64,000 nt of DNA, from NCBI RefSeq assembly GCF_003284965.1, contig NZ_QMEW01000005.1, positions 161,132 to 225,131 on the forward strand, read 5' to 3'. Positions 46,206-55,681 of this stretch are shown here, piece by piece (the stretch's first letter is position 1; every line of letters begins with the position of its first letter). Position numbers and translations under genes: made by a program. Source of the stretch: Mycolicibacterium sp. GF69 (GTDB lineage: Bacteria; Actinomycetota; Actinomycetes; Mycobacteriales; Mycobacteriaceae). The notes beneath the pieces are model-generated. The model was not told the DNA's origin. It was given only the letters and a program-made list of their open reading frames with translations, and did not search any database.

Positions 46206-47042
46206 GTGGAGTTGTCCTTGACGGGTCGCACGGTACTGGTCACCGGCGGTGGCAGCGGGATCGGCAAGGGCGTGGCTGCCGCTGTGGTGGCGGCCGGCGG
46301 TGACGCCATGCTCGTCGGCCGCAACGCCGACAAGCTCTCCGGTGCCGCCGACGAGATCAAGGCCCAAGGCGGTCCGGGCTCGGTACGCTACGAGCCCGCG
46401 GACGTCACGAACGAGGACGAGGTGGCTCGCGTCGTGGAGGCGACGACGGCGTGGAACGGTCGACTGTACGGTGTCGTGCACTGCGCCGGCGGCAGCGAGA
46501 CGATCGGACCGATCACGCAGATCGATTCCGAACTGTGGCGGCGCACCGTCGATCTCAACATCAACGGCACCATGTACGTACTCAAGCACTCGGCGCGTGA
46601 GATGGTGCGCGGGGGCGGCGGATCGTTCATCGGCATCTCGTCGATCGCGGCGAGCAACACCCACCGCTGGTTCGGTGCTTACGGTGTGTCCAAAGCGGGC
46701 ATCGACCACATGATGCAGCTGGCCGCCGACGAACTTGGAGCGTCCTGGGTGCGGGTGAACTGCATCCGTCCCGGTTTGATCCGCACCGAGCTCGTCGCAC
46801 CGGTGCTCGAATCCCCTGAACTGAGCGGTGACTACGCGGCTTGCACACCGCTGCCGCGGCCCGGCGAGGTGTCCGACATCGCCAACGCGTCGCTGTTCCT
46901 GCTCAGCGATGCAGCGAGTTTCATCACCGGCCAGGTCATCAACGTCGACGGCGGGCAGTTGGTGCGCCGCGGACCGGACTATTCGGCGATGCTCAAACCA
47001 CTCTTCGGAGCAGACGGGCTTCGGGGCGTCGTAGCCACCTAG
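46206..47042 (+). CDS. Short-chain dehydrogenase/reductase
   Basis: The 278-residue SDR has TGGGSGIGKGVAA (about 13-25) and an HCAGGS motif in place of NNAG (about 96-101). The catalytic Ser-Tyr-Lys are in ISSIAASNTHRWFGAYGVSKAG (split, about 145-166), and INVDGGQLVRRG is near the end. GTG 46206 was chosen because gaagggg lies 6 nt upstream; an ATG at 46188 is in frame without a good ribosome site. A KstR-like box precedes it, so sterol or fatty acyl-CoA metabolism is possible. The substrate is unknown. Confidence 0.82.
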   Translation: MELSLTGRTVLVTGGGSGIGKGVAAAVVAAGGDAMLVGRNADKLSGAADEIKAQGGPGSVRYEPADVTNEDEVARVVEATTAWNGRLYGVVHCAGGSETIGPITQIDSELWRRTVDLNINGTMYVLKHSAREMVRGGGGSFIGISSIAASNTHRWFGAYGVSKAGIDHMMQLAADELGASWVRVNCIRPGLIRTELVAPVLESPELSGDYAACTPLPRPGEVSDIANASLFLLSDAASFITGQVINVDGGQLVRRGPDYSAMLKPLFGADGLRGVVAT

Positions 47043-47094
47043 ACGCCGCGCCGGCGCCGCCAGCCAGCGAGCTCAACGCGGTAACGTCGGGCTC

Positions 47095-48621
47095 GTGGTC
47101 ACCTTGGATCGGCTGGTCAACGTGTTGGGGAGCTACGGCGTCCGCCTGCGTTTCTGCCCGATCCCGCGTTCGCGGGCGCTGGGCAGCGTGGTGATGCACG
47201 AGATCGCCGGCAGCCGCACGGTGACCGGCGACGTGCTGTTGGCGATCGGCGCGCGAACCGTCAACGAGGCGCTGCGGTGGGCGGTCGCGGCCCGGGCCGT
47301 GGTCGTGCTGCTTCGCGATGGCGACGACGACACCACGTTCGCGGGCATGGTCGAGGGCGTCGCGGTGATGGTCGTCGATCAGACGGTCTCGTGGAGCGAA
47401 CTCGCAGCCATCGTCTACGGGCTGGTTCTCGAAGGGCGAGAGACGGAATCAGGCCGCGGCCCAACGGATTTGTTCGCCCTCGCCGACAGCTTGGCCGAAG
47501 CGACGGGTGGCGCGGTGATCATCGAGGATCCGCTGTCGCGAGTACTCGCCTACTCGACGATGCAGGAGAACGAAGACCCGGCGCGCGTCGCGACGATCAT
47601 GAGCAGACAGGCTCCGGAGTGGTTGCGTGAATTCTTCGATTCACAGGGCGTTTTCACCCATCTTGCGGCGTCTGACGAACCGCTGTTCGTCGCCCCGGAT
47701 TCGGGGCAGGGCCTGTCGGGTCGCATGGTTGTGGCGGTGCGTTCCGCACGGGAGCTGCTGGGCTCGGTCTGGGTCTCGTGCCCGAAACCGTTGGTGGAAC
47801 CCGAACGCCGGGCGCTGGCCGACGGTGCCCGGACGGTGGCTCTGCACCTGTTGCGTTCCCGTGCCAGTGCAGACTTGGAGCGCCAGGTCGAATCCGATTT
47901 GGTGCTCCGACTGCTCGACGGCAGTGCGGACGCCACGGCGGTGGCCAGCAGGCTCGGCCTCTCGCAGGGACCCGTGCGGGTCATCGCCGTGCAGGCGGCC
48001 ATCGGTACCGATCGGGACGTGGCGCTGCTACTGGCCTTCGAGCGGGCGACCGCGGGCTTCGGGTGGTCGCGGCCGGGCCGCAGCGCACTGGCGGGCAACA
48101 CGATCTACACCGTGCTGCCCGGTGAGGAGGCCGGCGCGGCTCGCAAATGGGTCGCTGGGCTGCGGGCGGCCCTGCCCGACAGGGTCACCGTGTTGGCCGG
48201 CATCAGCAAGCCGGCCACCGCCGTCGACCTGCCCGCCGCGCGGCTGGAAGCCGACGAGTGCCTGGCGCTGCACGAGATCCGGCCCTCGAACGCCGTGCCG
48301 CCCGCCTACGACGAGTCCTGGGACGAGATCCTGCTGCAGCGACTGCGCACCGCCGCGCGGTCGGGCCGTGCCCCGGACCGCGGACCGATCGCCGAACTGC
48401 GCCGCCACGACGAAGAGCACGCCACCGAGTACATCACCACGCTGCGAGCCTGGTTGGAGGCGCTCGGGGACCCGGCCCGGGCCGGTCACCGCCTCGGCGT
48501 ACACGAGAACACCGTGCGCTACCGGCTGCGCAAGATGGCGGAGCTCACCGAACTTCCACTCGACGATGCGCGCAAGCGGGTCGCCATGATGATCGAGCTC
48601 GCCGCCATGGATACCGACTGA
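47095..48621 (+). CDS. PucR-family transcriptional regulator
   Basis: The 508-residue protein has an N-terminal PucR ligand-type region (about 10-125), a central GAF/GGDEF-like part, and a C-terminal helix-turn-helix of the PucR/CdaR type (AGHRLGVHENTVRYRLRKM, about 463-481). Such regulators control use of purines, amino acids, polyamines or proline. It begins at GTG, 52 bp after the SDR. The next gene is an amino-acid oxidase-type flavoprotein, a plausible target. Confidence 0.87.
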   Translation: MVTLDRLVNVLGSYGVRLRFCPIPRSRALGSVVMHEIAGSRTVTGDVLLAIGARTVNEALRWAVAARAVVVLLRDGDDDTTFAGMVEGVAVMVVDQTVSWSELAAIVYGLVLEGRETESGRGPTDLFALADSLAEATGGAVIIEDPLSRVLAYSTMQENEDPARVATIMSRQAPEWLREFFDSQGVFTHLAASDEPLFVAPDSGQGLSGRMVVAVRSARELLGSVWVSCPKPLVEPERRALADGARTVALHLLRSRASADLERQVESDLVLRLLDGSADATAVASRLGLSQGPVRVIAVQAAIGTDRDVALLLAFERATAGFGWSRPGRSALAGNTIYTVLPGEEAGAARKWVAGLRAALPDRVTVLAGISKPATAVDLPAARLEADECLALHEIRPSNAVPPAYDESWDEILLQRLRTAARSGRAPDRGPIAELRRHDEEHATEYITTLRAWLEALGDPARAGHRLGVHENTVRYRLRKMAELTELPLDDARKRVAMMIELAAMDTD

Positions 48622-48681
48622 ATCACCGGCCGGCGGCTCATCCCGGCAGGTCAGGTCATTGTCGGATTGCCACAACGGCAG

Positions 48682-48706
48682 TGCCGCGGATTGTCCCACC
48701 GCGGCA
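48682..48706. promoter_or_regulatory. Inverted repeat upstream of the amino-acid dehydrogenase gene
   Basis: tgccgcgg and ccgcggca are perfect 8-bp arms around attgtccca. The repeat is 60 bp past the pucR stop and 68 bp before the oxidase ATG. It may be the PucR operator or a weak terminator. Confidence 0.4.
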
Positions 48707-48774
48707 GCTCGAAACGCGGGCACCCGCCGCACCATGGATCAAACGAGCGGGTTTCTAGCGATGGGGGTACTGCA

Positions 48775-50040
48775 ATGGTCGGCGGTGAGCGGTTCGACGG
48801 CGGACCGCGCTCTGCGATCGTGGTCGGCGCCGGCATCGTCGGCTTGTCCACGGCGTGGTTCCTGCAGGAACGCGGGATCGACGTCACCGTCGTGGACCGC
48901 GGCGGGGTGGCCGCCGGGGCGTCCTGGGGCAACGCCGGATGGGTCTCACCCGCCCTCACCGTGCCCCTGAACTCGCCGGCGATCCTGCGCTACGGGCTGC
49001 GCTCGCTGCACGACCGCAACGCCCCCTTGCACATCCCGTTGAGCATCGACAGCGCGCTGTGGCGTTTCCTCGTCCAGTTCGCCGCCAACTGCCGGTCCTC
49101 GGCCTGGAATCGCGCGGTCGAGGCGAACGTGCCGCTGAACGAAGAATGCATCGAGGCGTTCGACGTCCTCATCGCCAACGGCGTCGACGCGCCGGTCACC
49201 GATGCTCCCATCACCGCGATCTTCCGCAGCACCGAGGACGCCGAGAAGATGATGCGTGACCTGCGTGCGCTCGAGCGTGCCGGACAGGACTTGTTCGTCA
49301 CCGGGTTGTCCGGTGAGGCGCTGGCCGAGCAGGTACCGCTGGCGTCGCCGGCGATCACCGCGGCGATCAACATCAACGGTCAGCGGTTCGTCGACCCCGG
49401 TCGGTTCGTGACGGCCCTGGGCCGTGCTGTCGAGGAGCGGGGCGCGAGGATCCTGACCCAAGACGTGCGCGATGTGTTCAGTTCCGGAAACCGCGTGACG
49501 GTGCAGCCCCACAGCGGTGACCACCTGACCGCGGACGCCGCGGTGATCGCCACCGGCGCCTGGTTGTCGCGGCTCACCGGCGATCGGCTGCGCGTGCCGG
49601 TCGGATCGGGTCGCGGCTACTCGTTCACCGTCCCGGTGGACCGTCCCATTCCCGGCCCGATCTACCTGCCGGACGTCCGCGTCGCGTGCACGCCATACCA
49701 CGGGGCACTGCGCATCGCAGGCACGATGGAGTTCCGCGGTCCCCACGAACCGGTGATCCCCGAACGGGTGGGCGCGATCGTGGCCTCCGCGAGCCCGCTG
49801 CTGGAAGGGGTTCGATGGGCCGAGCGCAGCGACATCTGGGTCGGTCCGCGGCCGATCACCCCGGACGGCCGGCCCCTGGTGGGCGAGATGTCGCGACATG
49901 TCTACGTCGCGGGCGGGCACGGCATGTGGGGCCTGGCGCACGGACCGGTGACAGGTCGACTGCTGGCCGAACAGATCACCACCGGCAAGCAACCCGAAGC
50001 CCTGCGGCCCCTCGACCCGTTGCGGCGCGCGATCGCATAA
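48775..50040 (+). CDS. FAD-dependent amino-acid oxidase/dehydrogenase (DadA/DAO family)
   Basis: The 421-residue flavoprotein starts with the dinucleotide motif IVVGAGIVGLSTAWFLQERG (about 15-34). GASWGNAGWVSP (about 48-59) is the DadA-type loop. It ends with the FAD-binding GPRPITPDGRPLVGE and AGGHGMWGLAHGP motifs. It deaminates D-amino acids or related amines, passing electrons to the respiratory chain or oxygen. The ATG follows a gggggt stretch. It probably responds to the upstream PucR regulator. The exact substrate is unknown. Confidence 0.83.
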   Translation: MVGGERFDGGPRSAIVVGAGIVGLSTAWFLQERGIDVTVVDRGGVAAGASWGNAGWVSPALTVPLNSPAILRYGLRSLHDRNAPLHIPLSIDSALWRFLVQFAANCRSSAWNRAVEANVPLNEECIEAFDVLIANGVDAPVTDAPITAIFRSTEDAEKMMRDLRALERAGQDLFVTGLSGEALAEQVPLASPAITAAININGQRFVDPGRFVTALGRAVEERGARILTQDVRDVFSSGNRVTVQPHSGDHLTADAAVIATGAWLSRLTGDRLRVPVGSGRGYSFTVPVDRPIPGPIYLPDVRVACTPYHGALRIAGTMEFRGPHEPVIPERVGAIVASASPLLEGVRWAERSDIWVGPRPITPDGRPLVGEMSRHVYVAGGHGMWGLAHGPVTGRLLAEQITTGKQPEALRPLDPLRRAIA

Positions 50041-50197
50041 GCCGTCGCGTCACAGCGCGGACACCGCCCTCGCGGGCGTCGCGAGTCGTCAGGGGCGGCG
50101 CTGTCGCAGCTCAACGGCCCGCCCCTGACGGCAACCCGAACACACTCGGATCGGCGTCCAGCCGGTCCCCAACTTGATCTACAAGGAAGGATCCAAA

Positions 50198-50683
50198 ATG
50201 ACGAATGCGCAACGCATCTGGCTTTCCCCAGCCGCTCACGAGCGGCTGCAACAGGAGCTCGCCACGTTACGTGAGCTGTGCGCCACCGCCGTCGGCGACG
50301 AAGACTCGGACGAGAACGCGACCGCCGTCAAACGCGCCCGCCAAGCGCGCATCCAGCAGATCCACGAGATGCTCACCAACGCCGTGGTCGGCGAGGATCC
50401 GCCGGATGACGGCATCGCCGAACCGGGCATGGTCGTCACGGTCCGCTATGACGACACCGGCGAGATCGAGACGTTCCTGCTGGGTGAGCGCAGCGCCGAG
50501 CACGGCGATATCGAGGTCTACTCCACCGGGTCGCCGTTGGGCGCCGCGATCCTCGGGGCCCGCCCCGGCGAGCAACGCTCCTTCAAACTGCCCAGCGGCG
50601 CCGATCTCTCCGTCACGATGCTGACCGCCGTGCCGTACGGCATGCACAGCGATGACGGCGCGCCCGTGACCGCGGGCAGCTGA
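50198..50683 (+). CDS. GreA/GreB-family transcription elongation factor-like protein
   Basis: The 161-residue protein has an N-terminal coiled coil (about 10-70) whose tip reads VGDEDSDENA, comparable to the acidic DxxEN tip by which Gre factors stimulate RNA polymerase cleavage. A C-terminal FKBP-like domain follows (GMVVTVRYDDTG to the end). It is distinct from the usual housekeeping greA and may modify or block the polymerase secondary channel. A strong aaggaagg site lies 7 nt before the ATG. It is single, followed by a GC-rich hairpin. Confidence 0.8.
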   Translation: MTNAQRIWLSPAAHERLQQELATLRELCATAVGDEDSDENATAVKRARQARIQQIHEMLTNAVVGEDPPDDGIAEPGMVVTVRYDDTGEIETFLLGERSAEHGDIEVYSTGSPLGAAILGARPGEQRSFKLPSGADLSVTMLTAVPYGMHSDDGAPVTAGS

Positions 50684-50687
50684 CGCT

Positions 50688-50749
50688 GCGGGGCTGCGCC
50701 GCGACTGGGCTGATCACCGGTCGATCACCCGGGGCGCGGCGCACCCCGC
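50688..50749 (+). terminator. GC-rich hairpin after the Gre-like gene
   Basis: gcggggctgcgccgcg (50688-50703) pairs with cgcggcgcaccccgc (50735-50749), leaving a single bulged C and a 31-nt loop. It starts 5 bp after the stop. There is no T-run. It is about 100 bp upstream of ctaD, so it may insulate that gene. Confidence 0.5.
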
Positions 50750-50847
50750 GGAGCATCCTGGTTCGCGAATAGGCTTTCGGCTTGCCCCCGGGCTACCTAA
50801 GATTGAATTCACGACAACCCCTCGTCCCCGTTGAAGGGAGGGTCTTC

Positions 50848-52596
50848 GTGACTGCCGAAGTGACCTCGGTTCCGAAGCTGGAGGTACGTCGCCCCTTCCC
50901 GGCCAGAATGGGCCCCCGGGGGACGATGGTCTACAAGCTCATCACGACCACCGATCACAAGCTGATCGGCATCATGTACGTCGTCACCTGCTTCGTCTTC
51001 TTCTTCATCGGCGGGCTGATGGCGCTGTTCATGCGTGGCGAGCTGGCGATGCCGGGGCTGCAGTTCCTGTCGAACGAGCAGTTCAACCAGCTGTTCACCA
51101 TGCACGGCACGGTGATGCTGCTGTTCTATGCCACCCCGATCGTGTTCGGGTTCGCCAACCTGGTGCTGCCGCTGCAGATCGGTGCGCCCGACGTGGCATT
51201 CCCGCGGCTCAACGCGTTCTCGTACTGGCTGTTCCTGTTCGGCGGGCTGATCGCGATCTCCGGCTTCATCACCCCCGGTGGTGCCGCGGACTTCGGCTGG
51301 ACGGCGTACGCGCCGCTGAGCAACGCCATCCACTCGCCGGGCGCCGGCGGCGACCTGTGGATTCTGGGCCTGGCGGTCGCCGGTCTGGGCACCATTCTCG
51401 GCGGGGTGAACATGATCACCACCGTGGTGTGCATGCGCGCACCCGGTATGACGATGTTCCGGATGCCGATCTTCACCTGGAACATCCTCATCACGTCCAT
51501 CTTGGTGCTGATGGTGTTCCCGCTGCTGACCGCCGCGCTGATGGGTTTGGCCGCCGATCGACACCTGGGCGCCCACATCTACGACCCGGCCAACGGCGGG
51601 CCGCTGCTGTACCAACACCTGTTCTGGTTCTTCGGCCACCCCGAGGTCTACGTCGTCGCGCTGCCGTTCTTCGGCATCGTCACCGAGATCCTTCCGGTGT
51701 TCTCCCGTAAGCCGATCTTCGGTTACACCACGCTGGTGTACGCCACCATGAGCATCGCTGCGCTGTCGATGGCGGTGTGGGCGCACCACATGTTCGCCAC
51801 CGGCGCGGTGCTGCTGCCGTTCTTCTCATTCATGTCGTATTTGATCGCCGTCCCGACGGGTATCAAGTTCTTCAACTGGATCGGCACGATGTGGAAGGGC
51901 CAGTTGACATTCGAGACACCGATGCTGTTCTCGGTCGGCTTCATGGTGACGTTCCTGCTCGGTGGCCTGTCGGGAGTGATGCTGGCCAGCCCGCCGATCG
52001 ACTTCCACGTCACCGACACCTACTTCCTTATCGCGCACTTCCACTACGTACTGTTCGGCACCATCGTGTTCGCCACTTTCGCCGGCATCTACTTCTGGTT
52101 CCCGAAGATGACCGGCCGACTGCTCGACGAGCGCATGGGCAAGCTGCATTTCTGGTTGACGTTCATCGGTTTCCACACCACGTTCCTGGTGCAGCACTGG
52201 CTCGGTAATGAGGGTATGCCGCGGCGCTACGCCGACTACCTGCCCTCCGACGGATTCACCACGCTCAACGTCGTCTCCACCATCGGGTCGTTCATTCTCG
52301 GTATCTCGATGCTCGTGTTCACGTGGAACGTATTCAAGAGCTGGCGCTACGGCGAACCCGTCACGGTCGACGATCCGTGGGGTTACGGTAACTCGCTGGA
52401 GTGGGCGACTTCCTGCCCTCCGCCGCGGCACAACTTCACCGAGCTACCCCGGATCCGTTCGGAGCGACCGGCTTTCGAGCTGCACTATCCGCACATGGTG
52501 GACCGGATGCGCGCCGAGTCCCACATCGGCAGACACGCCACCGCGGGCGAGTCGCCGACCGGCTTCGGCCCGCGCACCGAACCCGACCGCAGCTGA
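50848..52596 (+). CDS. ctaD: Cytochrome c oxidase aa3-type subunit I
   Basis: The 582-residue haem-copper oxidase subunit has about 12 membrane segments. Ligands are visible: His in [11 protein letters not shown] (haem a), [12 protein letters not shown] with His and the cross-linked Tyr, AHHM with two CuB His, and HFHYVLFGT with both haem ligands. It reduces oxygen to water in the cytoplasmic membrane and pumps protons. The other subunits are not nearby, so this may be a second ctaD copy, as fast-growing mycobacteria often have. GTG 50848 follows gaagggaggg; a longer frame upstream was rejected. Confidence 0.93.
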   Translation: MTAEVTSVPKLEVRRPFPARMGPRGTMVYKLITTTDHKLIGIMYVVTCFVFFFIGGLMALFMRGELAMPGLQFLSNEQFNQLFTMHGTVMLLFYATPIVFGFANLVLPLQIGAPDVAFPRLNAFSYWLFLFGGLIAISGFITPGGAADFGWTAYAPLSNAIHSPGAGGDLWILGLAVAGLGTILGGVNMITTVVCMRAPGMTMFRMPIFTWNILITSILVLMVFPLLTAALMGLAADRHLGAHIYDPANGGPLLYQHLFWFFGHPEVYVVALPFFGIVTEILPVFSRKPIFGYTTLVYATMSIAALSMAVWAHHMFATGAVLLPFFSFMSYLIAVPTGIKFFNWIGTMWKGQLTFETPMLFSVGFMVTFLLGGLSGVMLASPPIDFHVTDTYFLIAHFHYVLFGTIVFATFAGIYFWFPKMTGRLLDERMGKLHFWLTFIGFHTTFLVQHWLGNEGMPRRYADYLPSDGFTTLNVVSTIGSFILGISMLVFTWNVFKSWRYGEPVTVDDPWGYGNSLEWATSCPPPRHNFTELPRIRSERPAFELHYPHMVDRMRAESHIGRHATAGESPTGFGPRTEPDRS

Positions 52597-52613
52597 GCCG
52601 GTTCGGCTCGCCG

Positions 52614-53600
52614 TTACGGGAGCGAGTCTTGCGGTCGGAATGACGCGATGATGGCGTCCACCGGTGAACGCCACGTCACGCCGAGGTCCTCGATCGTCGC
52701 CGAATCGTCGGTCGGCGTCGCCGCGGTGAGAAGCAGGGCCGCCTCATAGGTCAGGCCGTCGCCCAGGTTCACCACACCCGACAACGCCTCGCCGGCCCAG
52801 CTCATACCTCGGAAAACACGCTGGCTCAGCGGGATTCGCCGGAAACGACGGTTCGATCCACGTTCCAGGGCGCTGATCATGTCGTCGAACGCGACCAGCA
52901 TTCCGCCGCAGACGTAGCGGCGGGATCCGCGGCCCGGCGTCATCAGCGCGGCGTGCACATCGGCGACATCGCGGACGTCGATCATCTGCATCCCGCCGCG
53001 CAGCCGGGGGGCGACGCCGGCCCGCACGAGCGGCGCCCATCCCCGCTCGGTCACCCCCGCCGCGGTGTGGAAGGCCGGACCGACCACGCTCGACGGATAG
53101 GTGACGACCACCGGTGCGCCCTGCTCCTGTAGCCGCCGCGCGACGAGATCGGCATAGGCCTTGGTGCGCGCATACGGGCTTCGGCCCGCCGCGGTCGGCG
53201 AGTTCGGCCCGATGACGCCGTCGGGCGGCGGGAACAACGCGCTGTAGCTGCTGACCGACACGATGGGGTCGAGACCGGCCGCTGCGGCCCGGGTCAGCAC
53301 CGACTCGGTGGCGTAGGCGTTGACCTCCCACATCAGCGCGCTGCGGCGTTTGTCGGTGCCGACGACGCCGGCGGCGTGCAGCACCGCATCGCACCCGTCG
53401 AGAAGCGCGTCGACGGCGCCGGATTTGCGGATGTCGCCGGGCAGGGTCTCGACGTCGCCGATCTCGGCCAGGCGTTGCAGCACCGCAGCACCTTGAGCTT
53501 CGGGGGCCACCAGCAGGCGAATCCGGTGGCCGCGTTCGAGCAGGCCACGCACGATATGGGCGCCGACGTAGCCGGTTCCGCCCGTGACGCCGATCAACAT
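52614..53600 (-). CDS. NAD(P)-dependent extended SDR (epimerase/dihydroflavonol-reductase-like)
   Basis: The 328-residue protein begins LIGVTGGTGYVGAHIVRGL (cofactor motif about 7-13). It has a catalytic YARTK (about 146-150) and a Ser-rich strand VSVSSYSALFPP. It belongs to the extended SDRs related to dihydroflavonol reductases and 3-beta-hydroxysteroid dehydrogenases. It starts 4 bp after the coxS stop, so it is the last gene of the leftward molybdenum hydroxylase unit and probably oxidises or reduces a product of that pathway. Confidence 0.82.
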   Translation of the reverse strand: MLIGVTGGTGYVGAHIVRGLLERGHRIRLLVAPEAQGAAVLQRLAEIGDVETLPGDIRKSGAVDALLDGCDAVLHAAGVVGTDKRRSALMWEVNAYATESVLTRAAAAGLDPIVSVSSYSALFPPPDGVIGPNSPTAAGRSPYARTKAYADLVARRLQEQGAPVVVTYPSSVVGPAFHTAAGVTERGWAPLVRAGVAPRLRGGMQMIDVRDVADVHAALMTPGRGSRRYVCGGMLVAFDDMISALERGSNRRFRRIPLSQRVFRGMSWAGEALSGVVNLGDGLTYEAALLLTAATPTDDSATIEDLGVTWRSPVDAIIASFRPQDSLP

Positions 53601-53604
53601 GCGG

Positions 53605-54075
53605 TTAGGTCATCTCGGCCGCACGGTGTACGGCGTTCACGATCCCCTGATATCCAGTGCACCGGCAGAAGTTACCTGACAGCCCTTCGCGGATCTCCTG
53701 GTCGGTCGGTTTCGGGTTGTCGCGCAGCATTGCGGTGATCGAGGTGACGAAGCCGGGCGTGCAGAAGCCACACTGCAAACCGTGGCATTCGCGCAACGCG
53801 GCCTGCACCGGCGACAGCTCACCGTCCGGGCCCCCGATGCCTTCGACGGTGGTGACCTCCATGCCCTCGGCCTGCACCGCGAAGACCAGACACGCGCGCA
53901 CCGCGTCCCCGTCGAGCAGCACCGTGCAGGCGCCGCATGCGCCGTGCTCACAGCCGAGGTGCGTTCCGGTCAGCCCGCACTTCTCGCGCAGGAAGTCTGC
54001 GAGCGTCAGGCGCGGCTCCACGGTCCCGGCGAACGTGCGCCCGTTGACCATCACTTCGACCGGGATCTCATGCAT
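53605..54075 (-). CDS. coxS: Molybdenum hydroxylase small subunit, two [2Fe-2S] clusters
   Basis: The 156-residue subunit has the plant-type cluster ligands CEHGACGACTV with a later Cys in VRACL. The second, helical-domain cluster is CGFCTPGF with CRCTGY. Both are standard in CO dehydrogenase and related hydroxylase small subunits. It passes electrons from the Mo centre to the FAD subunit. The ATG overlaps the coxM stop by 8 bp. The symbol reflects family naming; the substrate is not known to be CO. Confidence 0.9.
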   Translation of the reverse strand: MHEIPVEVMVNGRTFAGTVEPRLTLADFLREKCGLTGTHLGCEHGACGACTVLLDGDAVRACLVFAVQAEGMEVTTVEGIGGPDGELSPVQAALRECHGLQCGFCTPGFVTSITAMLRDNPKPTDQEIREGLSGNFCRCTGYQGIVNAVHRAAEMT

Positions 54076-54943
54076 CTCGTGCCTCCGTAGTGGCTGAAGA
54101 CCAGGCGCGGGCGACCATCGTCGCGCCGACCTTGGCTCGGTAGGTGGCCGACCCCTGCAGGTCGGACGGGATGTCGTCGAGGCCGTCGAGCGCGATCTTG
54201 CCGACCTCCTCGGCGCTGACCTCGTCGACCGGTCGGCCGACGACGGCCCGTTCGGCGGCGCTGCCCCGCAGCGGTGTCGAGCCGAGGCCCAAAAGCCCGA
54301 TGCCGCACCGGGCTACGCGATCGGCGTCGTCGAGTTCGACCGCCACCGCCGCGCCGGCGATCGCGAAATCACCGTGGCGGCGGGCGAATTCCTCCAGCGC
54401 GAAGCCCGACCGCCCGCCCCACACCGGGAAGTGCACGGCCGTGAGCATCTCGCCGGCGCGCAACGACGTCTCCCACAGTCCGGTGAAGAACTCCTGCGCG
54501 GCGATGCGCCGGGAGCCGGTCGCCGACACGACGTCCATCTGCGCGTCGAGCGCCAACGCGACGGCCGCATACTCCGCGGCGGGATCCGCGTGCGCGATGG
54601 CGCCGCCGAGCGTCCCGCGGTTGCGGATTTGGAAGTGACCGATGTGCGGGGTCGCCAGGGTCAACAGCGGAACCGACTCCGCCACTTCGTCGTCCATGCC
54701 GACGAACGAATGCGGGGTGCCGGCGGCGACACGCACCGCACCGTCGACGAGGTCGATGCTGCGAAGCTCGTCGATCCGCGAGATGTCGATGAGATTCTCG
54801 AAATACGTCAGCCGCATCGCGAGCATCGGCACCAGACTCTGCCCGCCCGCAAGCAGTTTCGCCTCGTCGCCGAACTCGGCGAGCAGGTTCACCGCTTCGG
54901 AGACCGACTCCGGACGGTGGTAGGTGAACGGGGCGGCTTTCAT
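54068..54943 (-). CDS. coxM: Molybdenum hydroxylase FAD subunit
   Basis: The 291-residue medium subunit has LLAGGQSLVPMLAMR (about 34-48) and RGTLGGAIAHADPAAEY (about 107-123), the two FAD pyrophosphate motifs of the CoxM family. A C-terminal domain follows. It takes electrons from the CoxS clusters and passes them to a quinone or other acceptor. It overlaps the stop of coxG at its start and coxS at its end, within the operon. Confidence 0.9.
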   Translation of the reverse strand: MKAAPFTYHRPESVSEAVNLLAEFGDEAKLLAGGQSLVPMLAMRLTYFENLIDISRIDELRSIDLVDGAVRVAAGTPHSFVGMDDEVAESVPLLTLATPHIGHFQIRNRGTLGGAIAHADPAAEYAAVALALDAQMDVVSATGSRRIAAQEFFTGLWETSLRAGEMLTAVHFPVWGGRSGFALEEFARRHGDFAIAGAAVAVELDDADRVARCGIGLLGLGSTPLRGSAAERAVVGRPVDEVSAEEVGKIALDGLDDIPSDLQGSATYRAKVGATMVARAWSSATTEARDA

Positions 54944-55659
54944 GACAACAGCCGCGCCAACGCGGCCTGCAGGTCCTCGGCCAACACCGCCGCGGGCGCC
55001 TTCTTGCGGCGACGGCCGATCAGCAATCCGACCGCCAACCCCGCCGCTAGTCCGCCGGCCACCGGCGCTGCGCGCTTGGCCAGCGGCAGCGCAACGACTT
55101 TGAGCATGTCGATCGAGTCGCCGGCGTCAGGTTGTGCGGCGGCCGCGGCCGCTTCGGTCGTCGGCGCCGTCGTCGGTGCCGTCGTCGGTGCCGAGGCCCC
55201 GGCGGTCGCGCCGTCACCGAGCACGCTGGCCTCCAGCGACTTGGCGAACTGGCCGATGAGGTTGGCAGCCACGTCGGCGAGTACGCCGCGCCCGAACTGA
55301 GCGGCCTTGCCCGAGATCGTCAGATCGGTGGTGATATGGACAGCAGTGGCCCCGGGGCCTTCCTCCTTCAGTTGCGCGGTGACGACGGCCGCCGCGTTGC
55401 CGTTACCCCGGGTTTCCTTGCCTTCGGCTTTGAGTACGACGCGCTGCGCGGCGGCGTCCTTCTCCTGAAACGAGGCAATCCCCTTGTAGGACACGGTGAT
55501 CGGGCCGACCTTGACCTTCACCGCGCCGGTGAAGTCGTCGCCGTCCACCGACAGGAGTGTGGCGCCGGGCAGGCACGGTGCGACCCGCTCGACGTCGGTC
55601 AGCACCTCCCATGTCTTGGCGGCAGGTACCGCGACCCGAAACTCGTTGTTCAGCTCCAT
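54940..55659 (-). CDS. coxG: CoxG-like SRPBCC protein with C-terminal membrane anchor
   Basis: The 239-residue protein has an SRPBCC lipid-binding fold (about 1-145, with CLPGATLLSVDGDDF). An Ala/Thr/Pro linker follows (APTTAPTTAPTTEA), then a likely membrane helix APVAGGLAAGLAVGLLIG followed by RRRKK (about 200-222). CoxG proteins accompany Mo-CO dehydrogenases and are reported to link them to membrane quinone. The anchor seen here fits that role. It lies between coxL and coxM. Confidence 0.87.
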   Translation of the reverse strand: MELNNEFRVAVPAAKTWEVLTDVERVAPCLPGATLLSVDGDDFTGAVKVKVGPITVSYKGIASFQEKDAAAQRVVLKAEGKETRGNGNAAAVVTAQLKEEGPGATAVHITTDLTISGKAAQFGRGVLADVAANLIGQFAKSLEASVLGDGATAGASAPTTAPTTAPTTEAAAAAAQPDAGDSIDMLKVVALPLAKRAAPVAGGLAAGLAVGLLIGRRRKKAPAAVLAEDLQAALARLLS

Positions 55660-55681
55660 TTTTGATCCACTGGTCGATTCC

